From positions 62,001 through 126,000 of the forward strand of contig CAIKND010000121.1 in the NCBI GenBank assembly GCA_903828675.1: DNA of 64,000 nucleotides. Reading direction: 5' to 3'. This document shows positions 1-8,647 of this stretch, one piece after another. The DNA is from an uncultured Acidobacteriaceae bacterium (GTDB lineage Bacteria > Acidobacteriota > Terriglobia > Terriglobales > Acidobacteriaceae). Positions within the stretch are counted from its first letter, which is position 1; each line of letters starts with the position of its first letter. Position numbers and translations under genes: made by a program. The notes under the pieces are model-generated. The model searched no databases and was not told where the DNA came from. It was given only the letters and a program-made list of their open reading frames with translations.

Positions 1-437
1 TCGGCAAGAATCCCGAGATCGGAACTACCCCGGGCGGCACGCTCGCCGTCAACTTTTCTCTCGCGACTACTGACCGGGAGAAGGATCGTCAGGGCAACTG
101 GTCAGACAGGACCGAGTGGCACAACCTGGTCGCTTACGGCCGGACCGCGGAGATCGTGCGGGATTATGTGAGCAAGGGCACGCAACTCTTTATCCAGGGC
201 AAGATTCAAACGCGCTCCTGGGACGACAAGGAATCCGGCCAGAAGCGCTACTGGACGGAGATATTCGTCCATGATCTGACGCTGCTGGGCGGCAGCCGTG
301 GGGAGAATGGCGGCTCCGCTCACAGCAATGGTCGCGACGATTCCCGGAGGAGTTCTGGTGGATCGGGCTACCAGCGGCAGGGGATGGAAGAGCAGTACTC
401 CGACGAAGAACTGAACCCGGATGAAATTCCTTTTTAG
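1..437 (+). CDS. ssb: Single-stranded DNA-binding protein, 5' truncated by window edge
   Basis: Binds and protects single-stranded DNA during replication, repair and recombination. The reading frame is open from base 3, so the start codon lies outside the window and roughly the first part of the OB-fold is missing. What remains includes the conserved OB-fold stretch with WHNLVAYGRTAE and the LFIQGKIQTRSW strand, then a Gly/Ser/Arg-rich flexible linker, and ends in the acidic tip DEIPF, the hallmark SSB C-terminus that recruits helicases and repair proteins. It is followed closely by a Rad52-type annealing gene, so the two form a recombination module typical of plasmids and phages. Identity as SSB is essentially certain; whether it is an element-encoded second copy rather than the host's main SSB is inferred from the neighbourhood. 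Confidence 0.95.
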   Translation, partial: GKNPEIGTTPGGTLAVNFSLATTDREKDRQGNWSDRTEWHNLVAYGRTAEIVRDYVSKGTQLFIQGKIQTRSWDDKESGQKRYWTEIFVHDLTLLGGSRGENGGSAHSNGRDDSRRSSGGSGYQRQGMEEQYSDEELNPDEIPF

Positions 438-465
438 CCCCGTTGTTTTTTCTTTGCCGTGAACC

Positions 466-487
466 ATGGTGCTCTGCGGGGCACCAT
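466..487 (+). terminator. Hairpin between ssb and rad52-like gene (possible attenuator)
   Basis: Perfect 7-bp arms ATGGTGC / GCACCAT around an 8-base loop, followed by a short T-rich stretch (TTTCCTTTTG). It lies between the ssb stop and the ribosome-binding site of the next gene and could partly terminate or attenuate transcription. The weak T-run makes strong termination unlikely. Confidence 0.35.
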
Positions 488-509
488 TTCCTTTTGAGGA
501 GCTACGACG

Positions 510-1415
510 ATGGCGATCAAAGAAGCCAAGACGAACACGGATCTGGACGCTCTGTTCACACAGCTGGCAGAGCCGTTTGACCCGAACCAGATCAAGTGGC
601 GCGTTACACACACAACCCAGGATGGAAGCCGGGGCGCGGTCGTTGCATACGCTGATCCGCGAGCGTACACGGACCGTCTCAACCAGCTGTTCACTCCGAC
701 TGGCTGGACCCGGACCTACGAGGTCTCCACAGTATCGGCCGTCACGCGCATGAAGAAAGACAAACTCATCCAGACGGGCAAAGTTCTGGTGACATGCACG
801 CTCACTATTACTGGATTGGGTTGCCATGCCGGCAGTGGTGAGGACTGGGCAGATGAGTCAAATGCTATGACAACGGCGGAAGCGCAAGCCTTCAAACGGG
901 CGGCAAGCTGTTTCGGCTTGGGGCGTTACCTTTACAACCTCGCCGAGATGTGGGTCCCGCTCAATGAGCATCGGCAGCCATTCGAATTCCCATCTCTCCC
1001 GCAATGGGCGCTACCGAAAACGGGTGCGCCTGTTAAGAGCCATCCCGCATCAGGACCGCACCCCGCGGCAGTCCAACGGGGGCCGATCGATCAGAGAATC
1101 ACGGGCAAGATCGAAGGCTTTCGGCGCATTCTCGGCGATCCAATTTACGGCGAGATATTGTGGCGCGTCGCGCGAACGCAGAAGGCGAACGCCATCCCCA
1201 ACGCGCAGCTGCAAACCAATGTCGCGGAGGCAATGGAACGAGCCTCGCGGGGAATCCGCAAGGCGCACTCCCTGGCCGAGTCTATCGGCGATACGCAATT
1301 CGTCTCCGTGCTTGATCGGTTGCACATCGGGTCAATGACAACAATCAGCAATCTCGAAGCACTCAAGCATCTGGTTTCGGAACTCGAAGGATTGGCCAGG
1401 CAACCAGCCGCCTGA
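510..1415 (+). CDS. Rad52/Rad22-type single-strand annealing protein
   Basis: 301 aa. Members of this family anneal complementary single strands and load on SSB-coated DNA, giving RecA-independent recombination on phages and mobile elements. The N-terminal ~150 residues carry the family pattern: IKWRV near residue 29, then a Y-x-D-x-R...DRLN segment, and the A..A.AFKRAA..FGLGRYLY motif near residues 120-145, which is the most diagnostic stretch. The C-terminal half is variable, as usual, and may contact SSB. The start at 510 follows a TTGAGGAGC ribosome-binding site. The position directly downstream of ssb supports a functional pair. Assignment is by recognisable motif; the exact subfamily is not resolved. 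Confidence 0.85.
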   Translation: MAIKEAKTNTDLDALFTQLAEPFDPNQIKWRVTHTTQDGSRGAVVAYADPRAYTDRLNQLFTPTGWTRTYEVSTVSAVTRMKKDKLIQTGKVLVTCTLTITGLGCHAGSGEDWADESNAMTTAEAQAFKRAASCFGLGRYLYNLAEMWVPLNEHRQPFEFPSLPQWALPKTGAPVKSHPASGPHPAAVQRGPIDQRITGKIEGFRRILGDPIYGEILWRVARTQKANAIPNAQLQTNVAEAMERASRGIRKAHSLAESIGDTQFVSVLDRLHIGSMTTISNLEALKHLVSELEGLARQPAA

Positions 1416-1606
1416 ACGCCGAGGAGTCGTGCTGTACCCCCGCCCTTTCGGCGCGGAGGCGTCACAGGCACGGCGCAGATGATACGTCGTGCTCTGGAAC
1501 ACTGTCTCGGCCCCTTCCCGGCGGGCTGTCTGCCTCGATAACTGCAAAACGTCGCACACGCCGCGAATCCTCCGATTGACGGATGAGCTGCGCAAAGGAG
1601 CCTTGA

Positions 1607-1807
1607 ATGAGAGCCGGAGACGAGCGTCCTCAAACATTCATTGAATGGGTTCTGGCTCCGCTTGAAGAACGCTTTCCATGGCTGGGTTCAGGACGAGATG
1701 AACCCGTCGGCGGAGCGGATACGGTCGATGAACTCGCCGGCCTGTACAAGTCGTTGATCGAGCAACGCGACAGTGTGAGCCGCGAAAACGGTGACTCACG
1801 AGCGTAA
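1607..1807 (+). CDS. Small hypothetical protein (66 aa)
   Basis: A short acidic protein with no domain I recognise. Support for it being real: an AAAGGAG ribosome-binding site about 8 bases before the ATG, orientation matching the ssb-rad52 genes, and a second small gene 30 bp downstream with its own good ribosome-binding site. The middle (FIEWVLAPLEERFPWLGSG) and C-terminal part (ELAGLYKSLIEQRDSV) are predicted amphipathic helices. Function unknown. Confidence 0.5.
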   Translation: MRAGDERPQTFIEWVLAPLEERFPWLGSGRDEPVGGADTVDELAGLYKSLIEQRDSVSRENGDSRA

Positions 1808-1839
1808 CCGGCATCGGTCGTCGACACCTGGAGGGATCT

Positions 1840-2049
1840 ATGTGCAATGTGCGGATGATTCGAACGGAGCCAGGCCTTGTATCGATTCCCTTGGAAAAGG
1901 CCGTCTATTGTGAGAACTGTAAGATTGTCTCGTCTTCGGGCCGCCAGAGGTGCGGTCTGTGTGGGTCGGAGAGGATCGTCCGAATGGCTCCCTTGATTCC
2001 AGAACCGTGGGACCCAGGTCCGGTTCCGGCGCTCGCATTGGCCGCATAG
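1840..2049 (+). CDS. Small zinc-ribbon protein (69 aa)
   Basis: Contains two CxxC knuckles, CENC and CGLC, separated by 11 residues, a compact zinc-ribbon likely to bind one Zn2+. The N-terminal part has a short basic/hydrophobic lead and the C-terminus is Pro/Ala-rich. The ATG follows GGAGGG at a good distance. It belongs to the backbone strand and may be a nucleic-acid or protein-contact accessory; no more specific function can be read from the sequence. Confidence 0.55.
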   Translation: MCNVRMIRTEPGLVSIPLEKAVYCENCKIVSSSGRQRCGLCGSERIVRMAPLIPEPWDPGPVPALALAA

Positions 2050-2119
2050 CGGACAAACGGCGGCGAGTTTCGAATTGATAGTTGGCGATTTGGCGTTAGC
2101 TAAGCCAAACGCTGAGCTA

Positions 2120-2716
2120 TTAGTTGCAAGATCCCGCAGCAACTTCATCGATCGATTGTTTAATGGCGGGGTGAAGTTCGTAACATCCATCAAGAATGAT
2201 CGACGCCGCCCGCAGTATCTCCTGATCACGCACGATCTGGCGAGGCGCGATGCTGGATGGTCCCCCGTCGGGGTATTTACCGCCGTGAAAGAGATTGTTT
2301 CTCGCGATCCTAAGTAGGTGCAGCGAATATGCCGCCTTAGATTCGCCGACTCCCTGCTTGACGGGCTGAAAGTCTAACTTACCATCTTTGTCGATGACCT
2401 GCTTCTTCGGCGAAAGACCGATGATCTTGGTGACCGCCTCCTGGAAGCCGGGAGACGCGACCCTTGAGAAATCGTCTTTGATTGCATTGCCAAACGTATC
2501 CCAATCGGCTTCGGCGGGTATTGCCTTTCGCTGATGAGGCTGGGCTGTGCATTGGCGATCCCCGCTTCCGAAGCCTGCGTCCCGCGACGGTTCTCGCCCA
2601 GCCTTTTTTAGAAAGCCCCCCTGCTTAAGTGCGCATTCAAATACAGAGAACTTCCAAAAAAAATCGAATACGAGCTTACGGTCAATTTCGCCGGGAAATT
2701 TGGGGAAACTCGTCAT
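2120..2716 (-). CDS. HEPN-type protein, putative RNase
   Basis: 198 aa on the strand opposite the backbone genes. The C-terminal part contains RNNLFH (R139 to H144), matching the R-x4-6-H catalytic signature of HEPN ribonuclease domains, in the usual context of an arginine/leucine-rich helix followed by HGGKY. The N-terminal FECALKQGGF helix also resembles HEPN/Apea-like proteins. HEPN domains are common effectors of toxin-antitoxin and anti-phage systems, cleaving RNA as dimers. No antitoxin-like partner (e.g. MNT nucleotidyltransferase) is adjacent, so it may be a lone gene or act with another locus. HEPN assignment is by motif only; catalytic activity is inferred. Confidence 0.55.
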   Translation of the reverse strand: MTSFPKFPGEIDRKLVFDFFWKFSVFECALKQGGFLKKAGREPSRDAGFGSGDRQCTAQPHQRKAIPAEADWDTFGNAIKDDFSRVASPGFQEAVTKIIGLSPKKQVIDKDGKLDFQPVKQGVGESKAAYSLHLLRIARNNLFHGGKYPDGGPSSIAPRQIVRDQEILRAASIILDGCYELHPAIKQSIDEVAAGSCN

Positions 2717-2851
2717 TTATTCTCATCCTTTCCCAGGGCTCTTCCAAGATTTGGCCATCATACAAGGTTTGAAACAAGGCCAGCCAACGCCGGGCAGAAT
2801 GTGCCGACCGCCCGGCGCTCAGCGTGGAACGGAGATGCAGGAGGCAGGGGT

Positions 2852-4039
2852 TCATTTCACACCGTTCTTGAATTGGGAAACATCTGCCTTAAACTGTTCG
2901 GCAAAGTCAAACTGTGGGTTCACTATGTACTTTCCGGTCTTGTCGATATAGCCGTATCTGCCAGCAATCTCGACGGGCGCAAAACCTTGAAAGAAGACCT
3001 TGGCGTCGTGAAACTGAGGGTTGATGACGTATTTACCCTTCATGTCTATGTAGCCCCACCTATCGCCAAGCTTAACCGGCGCTAGCCCGTCAACGAAGGA
3101 ATCAGCCACATCAAACTGTGGATTAATGACAAGTCTGCCAGTCTTGTCGATATAACCGTATTTGCCCCCTTCTTTTACCTCTGCCAGCCCTTCAGTGAAG
3201 TTGTACGCATCATCAAACTGTGGATTGATGACGTATCTGCCTGCCTTGTCGATATACCCAGCCTTGTCCCCAAGCTTAACTTGAGCTAGGCCGTCCTCAA
3301 AATCCGTTGCCTCGTCAAACTGTGGTGTGATGACAATCTTTCCACCCTTGTCGATGTAACCGTATCTACCCTTTATCTTTACTGGTGCCAACCCTTCGGT
3401 GAATGGGCTAACGTCATCAAACTGAGGGCTGATAATGTATCTTCCCGTCTTGTCGATAAAGCCCCACCCCTCCAGTGTTTCGACAGGTGCTAGACCGTCA
3501 CTGAAGGAGCTGGCCCAGATAAACTGCGGGTTAATGATGTATTTGCCAGTTTTGTCGATGTAGCCCCACAATCCGCCGAATTGGACACATGCGAGCCCTT
3601 CAGAAAATGAGTAAGCCGTCTCAAACTGCGGGTTGATTTCGTATTGACCGGACGTGTTGATATAGCCCCATTTATACTCGGGCTTGATTTCTCCCTTTTC
3701 GCCCACCGTCACTTTATACTCGGGGTCAACCGCCGCAAGTCCCTCAGAAAATTCATTGGCAAGGTAGAACTGCGGGTTGATGGAGAATTTTCCAGTCTTG
3801 TCGATATAACCCATCCTGCCCGCTAAGACGACCACGGCGAGCGCATTCGCATTTTTCGAGTCATTGGCCCTCACTGCTCTCTTTTCGGGCTTCTGTGGGA
3901 CCCCGCTAGCCAACTGGAACGCAAAGGAAGGCAAGGCTGTAAAAATCAGCCCGAGGACGATCAAAGCTTGGATGATCCGCGCTCTGAGGCCGCTCCGACC
4001 GGAATCATCAAAGTTGGTAGCGTTTTCGTGTTTGAACAT
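2852..4039 (-). CDS. Exported WG (KWG) repeat protein
   Basis: 395 aa. After an N-terminal cytoplasmic lead comes a hydrophobic segment (about residues 20-42, ending ALPSFAFQ) that reads as a signal peptide or anchor with a possible signal peptidase site. The rest is nine WG/KWG repeats of about 36 residues, each with the core G-Y-I-D-K-T-G-K-Y-x-I-N-P-Q-F, separated by an acidic-rich loop (F..GLAPV). Such repeats form beta-rich structures that usually mediate binding; no enzymatic residues are evident. The DNA shows a matching long tandem period, so copy number could vary by recombination. Cargo gene; role outside the cytoplasm is inferred. Confidence 0.8.
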   Translation of the reverse strand: MFKHENATNFDDSGRSGLRARIIQALIVLGLIFTALPSFAFQLASGVPQKPEKRAVRANDSKNANALAVVVLAGRMGYIDKTGKFSINPQFYLANEFSEGLAAVDPEYKVTVGEKGEIKPEYKWGYINTSGQYEINPQFETAYSFSEGLACVQFGGLWGYIDKTGKYIINPQFIWASSFSDGLAPVETLEGWGFIDKTGRYIISPQFDDVSPFTEGLAPVKIKGRYGYIDKGGKIVITPQFDEATDFEDGLAQVKLGDKAGYIDKAGRYVINPQFDDAYNFTEGLAEVKEGGKYGYIDKTGRLVINPQFDVADSFVDGLAPVKLGDRWGYIDMKGKYVINPQFHDAKVFFQGFAPVEIAGRYGYIDKTGKYIVNPQFDFAEQFKADVSQFKNGVK

Positions 4040-4384
4040 GCGAACTCCTTAGCGGTCACTGAGCGCTGCGATTTCCGCGATGCCGCCATTACGAGCCATC
4101 GGCAAATCGTCCAATTAAGCTGAATTCCACATCTGATTGACAAGGTATTATAAGTCCGCCCTGACGGCTGGTGGATTGCGCATATCACGGGATTTTCTGC
4201 GGTTGGCCCACCCTTAGACCAGCCAACAACGTGGGTGCCCCATCTTCGCTCTTTTCTAGCGAAGGGTGGGAGACCACGAGCCTCGATCCGCCAGTTATAT
4301 CACGCCAAATGAGCATCAACCGACGCCAACGCGCTCGTCCAGATCAGGAGCTGGAAGCTCCCAACTGCCCATTTTATGAGAATT
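4040..4384. other. Intergenic region without recognisable gene
   Basis: About 345 bp between the WG-repeat gene and a MITE-like element. No convincing coding sequence with ribosome-binding site, no tRNA and no clear terminator seen. It probably contains the promoter of the leftward WG-repeat gene. Confidence 0.5.
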
Positions 4385-4664
4385 TGTGATTTAAAGCATA
4401 TTTTGGCCGAGAATAAAGCATATCTTGGCCGGCGAGGGGTTGGATACGAGCAGCTGTTGGGATCTGAAGCTCTACGTTGAGATACCGAGAGCCTTGCAGG
4501 CGCCTGAGTTGCCAAACCCTGTGTCTTCCATTCGGTACAGGAACCCTGTGGACGCGCCTCGCGGATTCGGTCTCCCGCAGGTACTCGCTTCTGGAGTTCT
4601 GAGGCGATGATATGGTGCGGCCAAAATATGCTTTATTCTCGGCCAAAATATGCTTTATTTCACA
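4385..4664. mobile_element. MITE-like element with ~46-bp terminal inverted repeats and GAATT target duplication
   Basis: The left end (4385-4432) and right end (4618-4664) are inverted copies beginning TGTGA. Each end holds two tandem copies of a 22-bp unit with core AAAGCATATTTTGGCCG (units start at 4393 and 4415; inverted copies end at 4634 and 4656). The element is directly flanked by GAATT at 4380-4384 and 4665-4669, a plausible 5-bp target-site duplication. The ~185-bp interior has no credible gene. Paired units inside each end suggest two recombinase binding sites per end. It sits 30 bp before the DUF6094 gene start and could affect its expression. Family not identified. Confidence 0.7.
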
Positions 4665-4694
4665 GAATTCCATTCCACGAGGTGAGGTGAATCC

Positions 4695-5768
4695 ATGCGG
4701 AATGTCGCGCGCCTGAAAATGGGTTACTACCCATTACCGGAGGCCGAGGGAGTGAAACTTCGCTCCCTGCTCTCCTTTGATAGACCGGCTTCGGTGGTCG
4801 ACCCCTGCGTAGGACAAGGAACTGCGCTGCATCTCGTTACAAGCGATGCGCAGGTCCGGCGCTATGGCGTCGAGCTCGATGCCGAACGTGCGCTGATTGC
4901 CAGCGCCAACGGCATCGAGACCACCCAGGGAAATGCCTTCGATGCTATTGCGCGGCCAGAATCCTTCTCGCTTCTGTATCTGAATCCGCCTTATGACTCG
5001 GAGATCGGCTCGATTGCCAATCGCCGCATGGAGGCCGTGTTCCTGGAACATACCTACCGCTGGCTGGCAATGGAAGGCGTTCTCATCCTGGTGATCCCGT
5101 TCGAGCGATTGCATGACTGCGCCGGCATCCTGAGTTCTCACTTCGCCAGTCTCGCCGTCTTTCGCATGACAGATGAGGAATCGGTCAAGTACCGGCAAAT
5201 CGCGGTGCTTGGCCTGCGGCGCGACGTCAGAGGAGCGGCCGTTGAAAACAATAAGCGACAGCTTCTGAATGTTGGGCTCTATGGCAGCTTCCTCGGACTT
5301 CCCGAGTTACAGCCACGCGCGTGCCCTCCCTATTCTGTCCCTCCGTCTGGCGAGGCGGAACTGAGCTATCGCGGCCTTCCCTACGACTTGTTGGAAGACC
5401 TGCTACCGCGATCAGGTGCATGGAAACAGGCCGCGCCACTACTGATGCCGCATGAGGACGTTGCAACTGGCCGGCCCATCACGCCGCTGCATGGCGGCCA
5501 TGTTGGGCTTCTGTGTACCGCGGGGCTCCTGAACGGCGTCTTCGGCCAGGGAGACGACCGGCACATAGCCCGCTGGCGCTCCGTCAAGCATGTGACGACA
5601 TTCGTGGAACAGGACGGAGACGCCGAGATCATTCACCACCGAGAGCGGTGGGCCAATGAGCTGTATCTGGTCTATTCCGATGGGAGGACGCTGAAGCTCA
5701 CTGAGACGCCGGCGAAGAAGGAGGGCGAAGCCGATGGAGAATGCACACCTGCGGCTCGGGCTGCTTGA
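4695..5768 (+). CDS. SAM-dependent DNA methyltransferase, DUF6094-type
   Basis: 357 aa. N-terminal Rossmann methyltransferase: motif I VVDPCVGQGTAL (about residues 34-45) for S-adenosylmethionine binding, an acidic residue in YGVELDAERA, and catalytic motif IV NPPYDSE near residue 95, typical of amino-methyltransferases acting on adenine or cytosine N4. Proteins of this type recur on PRTRC-bearing plasmids and integrative elements, probably methylating element DNA. The C-terminal 150 residues are variable and may recognise DNA. The start is set by GAGGTGAGGTG just upstream. It overlaps the next gene by 35 bp, suggesting coupled translation. Specific target base unknown. Confidence 0.8.
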   Translation: MRNVARLKMGYYPLPEAEGVKLRSLLSFDRPASVVDPCVGQGTALHLVTSDAQVRRYGVELDAERALIASANGIETTQGNAFDAIARPESFSLLYLNPPYDSEIGSIANRRMEAVFLEHTYRWLAMEGVLILVIPFERLHDCAGILSSHFASLAVFRMTDEESVKYRQIAVLGLRRDVRGAAVENNKRQLLNVGLYGSFLGLPELQPRACPPYSVPPSGEAELSYRGLPYDLLEDLLPRSGAWKQAAPLLMPHEDVATGRPITPLHGGHVGLLCTAGLLNGVFGQGDDRHIARWRSVKHVTTFVEQDGDAEIIHHRERWANELYLVYSDGRTLKLTETPAKKEGEADGECTPAARAA

Positions 5769-6441
5769 GTATGTGCGCATCACCGAAAAGGCCTCGACCC
5801 GCATACGCCTGCGGGTCGATCGCTATATTGGGGAAGATAGGCAGGCGCATCTACTGAGCGTCTTCGGCAACGATTCGGATGTTGGCGCAATCACGGCGGC
5901 CGTTCACGAGAAGGGCGCCTTCAACTTGACCTTTCCGGACGGTACGGTAAAGGACGTGACGCTCGGCGAACATGCCTCCTGCTACAAAGGAGCAGTGACT
6001 TTGCCAGGCCGGAAACATCCTGTGCGCCATCTGCTGGCGGTGTCCCAGGAAATCCACACCAATGGTAGCGCGGGAAGGACGATCCTGTTGCGATACCGGC
6101 GAGAGGAAGCGTGGGCCACGCTGGTGAGCTTCCTGGGGCTGCCCGCCGATCCAGCATGGGCAGACCACATCCTTGGGATCGTCGAGGGAAAGAAAAGGAT
6201 CGAGGAGATCGACGGCATCGGTTGCCAACCGGTACTGATCTCGGCGACAACCGAGGAAGTACTTGCGTGGATCGGGGATGGCCTGCGTTCCCGCGTTCTA
6301 AGCTTCCCGGAGAGAAATGGACCGATAGTTTGGCCTCGATTCACCCTGTTGGCATCACCGTTTTCGGCCCCTTCGACAGCGGGATTGATAGGCTCTGGGG
6401 CAATAGCAGACTTTTTTGTTAACGATATATGTGATCAATGA
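5734..6441 (+). CDS. Conserved element-associated protein of unknown function
   Basis: 235 aa, overlapping the end of the methyltransferase gene by 35 bp, so the two are likely co-translated. No named domain recognised. The N-terminal half looks beta-rich (TRIRLRVDRYIGED, FNLTFPDGTVKDVTLGEHA), the middle contains two Trp-rich helices (LVSFLGLPADPAWADHIL). The last 25 residues (Ser/Ala/Gly-rich) look unlike the body and overlap the end of the convergent membrane-protein gene by 23 bp, which could mean the natural C-terminus was replaced when the 6.4-8.7 kb cargo was inserted. Function unknown. Confidence 0.6.
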   Translation: MENAHLRLGLLEYVRITEKASTRIRLRVDRYIGEDRQAHLLSVFGNDSDVGAITAAVHEKGAFNLTFPDGTVKDVTLGEHASCYKGAVTLPGRKHPVRHLLAVSQEIHTNGSAGRTILLRYRREEAWATLVSFLGLPADPAWADHILGIVEGKKRIEEIDGIGCQPVLISATTEEVLAWIGDGLRSRVLSFPERNGPIVWPRFTLLASPFSAPSTAGLIGSGAIADFFVNDICDQ

Positions 6442-7933
6442 GAGAGTACGTTCTGGTGTCTTTCACTGGAGAGACACTCGAAAAGTCTTCATTGGGCTTT
6501 GAGCCGACAGTCGAGGTCTTTATATCGTAATAGTCACGGTTGTTGCCCGTTACGAATTGAATGCTTGTACTGTTGGAATAGCATCTGGATGATCCTGCAG
6601 AGCATTCACCATCGTCGTATGACGATGATAGGTCCTGCTTGAATACCCCTCCGATCCAGTGTCCGATGGCCGCGACTATGTAGATAGTTGAATCTTCTTC
6701 GCCTTGCCCTCCATCTTTAATGGTCCAACTCACGGCATAATGTTCTGTCCCAATCTTGGTTAATTTCACTGCTGGGCTTCCATCATAGCCGGGCCCTGGA
6801 CCGGCGTATGGATTTGAGGCTTCAAGCCTCCATTGCGAGCCGTCGTACAGAAACTCCGCGACGCCGATCGCATCCCAGCATGCGTGGCAACTGTAATCCT
6901 CCAGATTGGCTGGTCGCGCGGCGGAGATCAGATACTTTGTCGGTTTGCCATCTTGAGTTGTGCTCAGCGTCGAGACGATTCGAACCACCAAAGGTCCTCC
7001 CGCAAATTGGGAAAAAAGCTTCGGCGGTGCAGTCGGATGCGCCCACGTCGCCATGTGGGAACTTTCATCGACCGAACCATAAAGAACCCCGAGTGCCAAC
7101 GTAGGGTCAAACTCGCCAGACGCGTTCCCTACCTGAACAGGTGTTCCGCCATTCTCGGATTCCTCAGAACTCCGCGTATGCATCAAAACGCCGGCCATCG
7201 CAGCTAAAGTAACCACGGCTAATGCGATAAACACAACGACTCTGTTCCTTCCGGAATGGTCTGTCTGGTCAACAATTGGCTCAACAGACAACGACGGCGA
7301 AGAGGGAGACGAAACAATACCCGACTGAAGAACAACGGTTGCCAACAGCATAGTAGCTGCGAGAACGTACAAGCCAGCACTGGCCTGGAGTTGAACCGCA
7401 TTGGCGGCCAATTGCACAATCTGCACTGCAAGGCCAGAGAGTGGAGATGCATCTACGGATGGATCACTGGTTATTTGATTCTGAAACCACGTGTGGATGT
7501 CTGAATTTGCAATTGCCAGATGAATGATTGCTATGGTTGCAGCCGCACATCCGAAAGCCAGAAGTGCGTTCCTGAGTGAGAGCTTTACAGGACGGAGACA
7601 AGTCAAAAGAGCTATTAAAGCACATATAAAGCTTACGAGGATTTCGATTGGGACAAAAAGAAGTTTTCTAACCGAAAATGGCATCGCTATCTGCGGTGTA
7701 GGAGCACTGGCGATGGGCGCAGCCTCGGAGGGTCCGTTTGCCATATCCGCAAGGCGCTGGTCTCCGATAGCGTCCAAGTCATGGTTCAAAACTTGCGCCT
7801 TGGAGATTAGATCGTAACCACTCAAATCCATGTTCCCCAGTACGGGGACGCGAATAGTTGTGAGCGGAAAGAAAAACGTCAACAGGGCAATCACGAGCAG
7901 CGAACTGACGATCCATTGTTCTGCTTTGTTCAT
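6419..7933 (-). CDS. Multi-pass membrane protein with extracytoplasmic C-terminal domain
   Basis: 504 aa. Hydrophobic segments near residues 8-26, 90-112, 118-140, 185-205 and 232-250 suggest about five transmembrane helices. After the last helix comes a ~250-residue soluble domain rich in Ser, Gly, Tyr and Trp with scattered Cys (e.g. YSCHACWDAIGVAE), consistent with export and disulfides. No family recognised. It converges on the preceding backbone gene and lies head-to-tail with an exported protein gene on the same strand, so the two may be a small envelope operon carried as cargo. Confidence 0.65.
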   Translation of the reverse strand: MNKAEQWIVSSLLVIALLTFFFPLTTIRVPVLGNMDLSGYDLISKAQVLNHDLDAIGDQRLADMANGPSEAAPIASAPTPQIAMPFSVRKLLFVPIEILVSFICALIALLTCLRPVKLSLRNALLAFGCAAATIAIIHLAIANSDIHTWFQNQITSDPSVDASPLSGLAVQIVQLAANAVQLQASAGLYVLAATMLLATVVLQSGIVSSPSSPSLSVEPIVDQTDHSGRNRVVVFIALAVVTLAAMAGVLMHTRSSEESENGGTPVQVGNASGEFDPTLALGVLYGSVDESSHMATWAHPTAPPKLFSQFAGGPLVVRIVSTLSTTQDGKPTKYLISAARPANLEDYSCHACWDAIGVAEFLYDGSQWRLEASNPYAGPGPGYDGSPAVKLTKIGTEHYAVSWTIKDGGQGEEDSTIYIVAAIGHWIGGVFKQDLSSSYDDGECSAGSSRCYSNSTSIQFVTGNNRDYYDIKTSTVGSKPNEDFSSVSPVKDTRTYSLIDHIYR

Positions 7934-8023
7934 TTCGGATTCCTAAGTCATTTGATGAGACTGGTTACCGGTTATAGAGCTACCCCACGCTCGGCAGTCT
8001 TGCTCGGGCCTCGCCAACTCGAT

Positions 8024-8647
8024 TTACAATCCGAGCTTCTTAATATGCTTGTCCTTCACCGTGTAGATTTTCAAGAGCGTTGCACCGTTGAACGTTGCGA
8101 TTAGAAATTCGCCTTTGCCGTTCTGAACGCGCTTCACATCATCCATCGAAAATCGGCTCACAAGCGATGCGCAGGAAGCACTAGCCCCGTAGCCGTTCTG
8201 CCATGCTTGAGCAAGCGGATTCTGTGAAACAGCCTCAGCCGTAATTGTCCCGGCCTTATCGGAAAGCAGCACCACACGTGTAATCGTTTCGCATACCGGA
8301 CCTGCTGAACTTCCATTAGCGCATCCTCGGCTGAGCACCGTGAGCACCCGCTGTGTGTCGATCTCGGAGGGCGCATATTGAGTGTATTGCTTCTTAGCAT
8401 TCCGAGCCATGGCGTTGAGCCATCCAATCGGGGTGAACACGGATTCAGAAGGCATCTGTGCCTGACACATCGAAGGAGTTACAAAGCCAGCATCCTCAAT
8501 ATATACAAACCCGGTATCGGGCTTGGCTGCAATCGCCGCTGTGATCTCTTCTGGCGAGAGATGGTCAACCGGTCTAGCTTGCGGGGATGCGCAAAGGGTG
8601 ACGCACAGAATCGCAGCAAGAGTGAAAGAGAGGCTGGGATGTTTCAT
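8024..8647 (-). CDS. Exported hypothetical protein (207 aa)
   Basis: Begins with a clear signal peptide: basic MKHPS, hydrophobic LAAILCVTLCASPQA and an A-x-A-like cleavage site. The mature part has several cysteines (e.g. SRGCANGSSAGPVCE, SASCASL) fitting a disulfide-bonded periplasmic protein. No catalytic motif recognised. It is about 90 bp upstream of the membrane-protein gene on the same strand; co-function in the envelope is possible but not shown. Confidence 0.6.
   Translation of the reverse strand: MKHPSLSFTLAAILCVTLCASPQARPVDHLSPEEITAAIAAKPDTGFVYIEDAGFVTPSMCQAQMPSESVFTPIGWLNAMARNAKKQYTQYAPSEIDTQRVLTVLSRGCANGSSAGPVCETITRVVLLSDKAGTITAEAVSQNPLAQAWQNGYGASASCASLVSRFSMDDVKRVQNGKGEFLIATFNGATLLKIYTVKDKHIKKLGL

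Noticed and set aside
2075..2317. Small plus-strand open frame
   Set aside because: Antisense to the HEPN-type gene, no ribosome-binding site.
2852..3830. Regular repeats suggesting a CRISPR array
   Set aside because: The repeat units are in frame and encode WG motifs; spacing and degeneracy fit protein repeats.
4374..4673. 99-codon open frame spanning the MITE
   Set aside because: Covers both terminal repeats and the interior of the element; composition is not protein-like.
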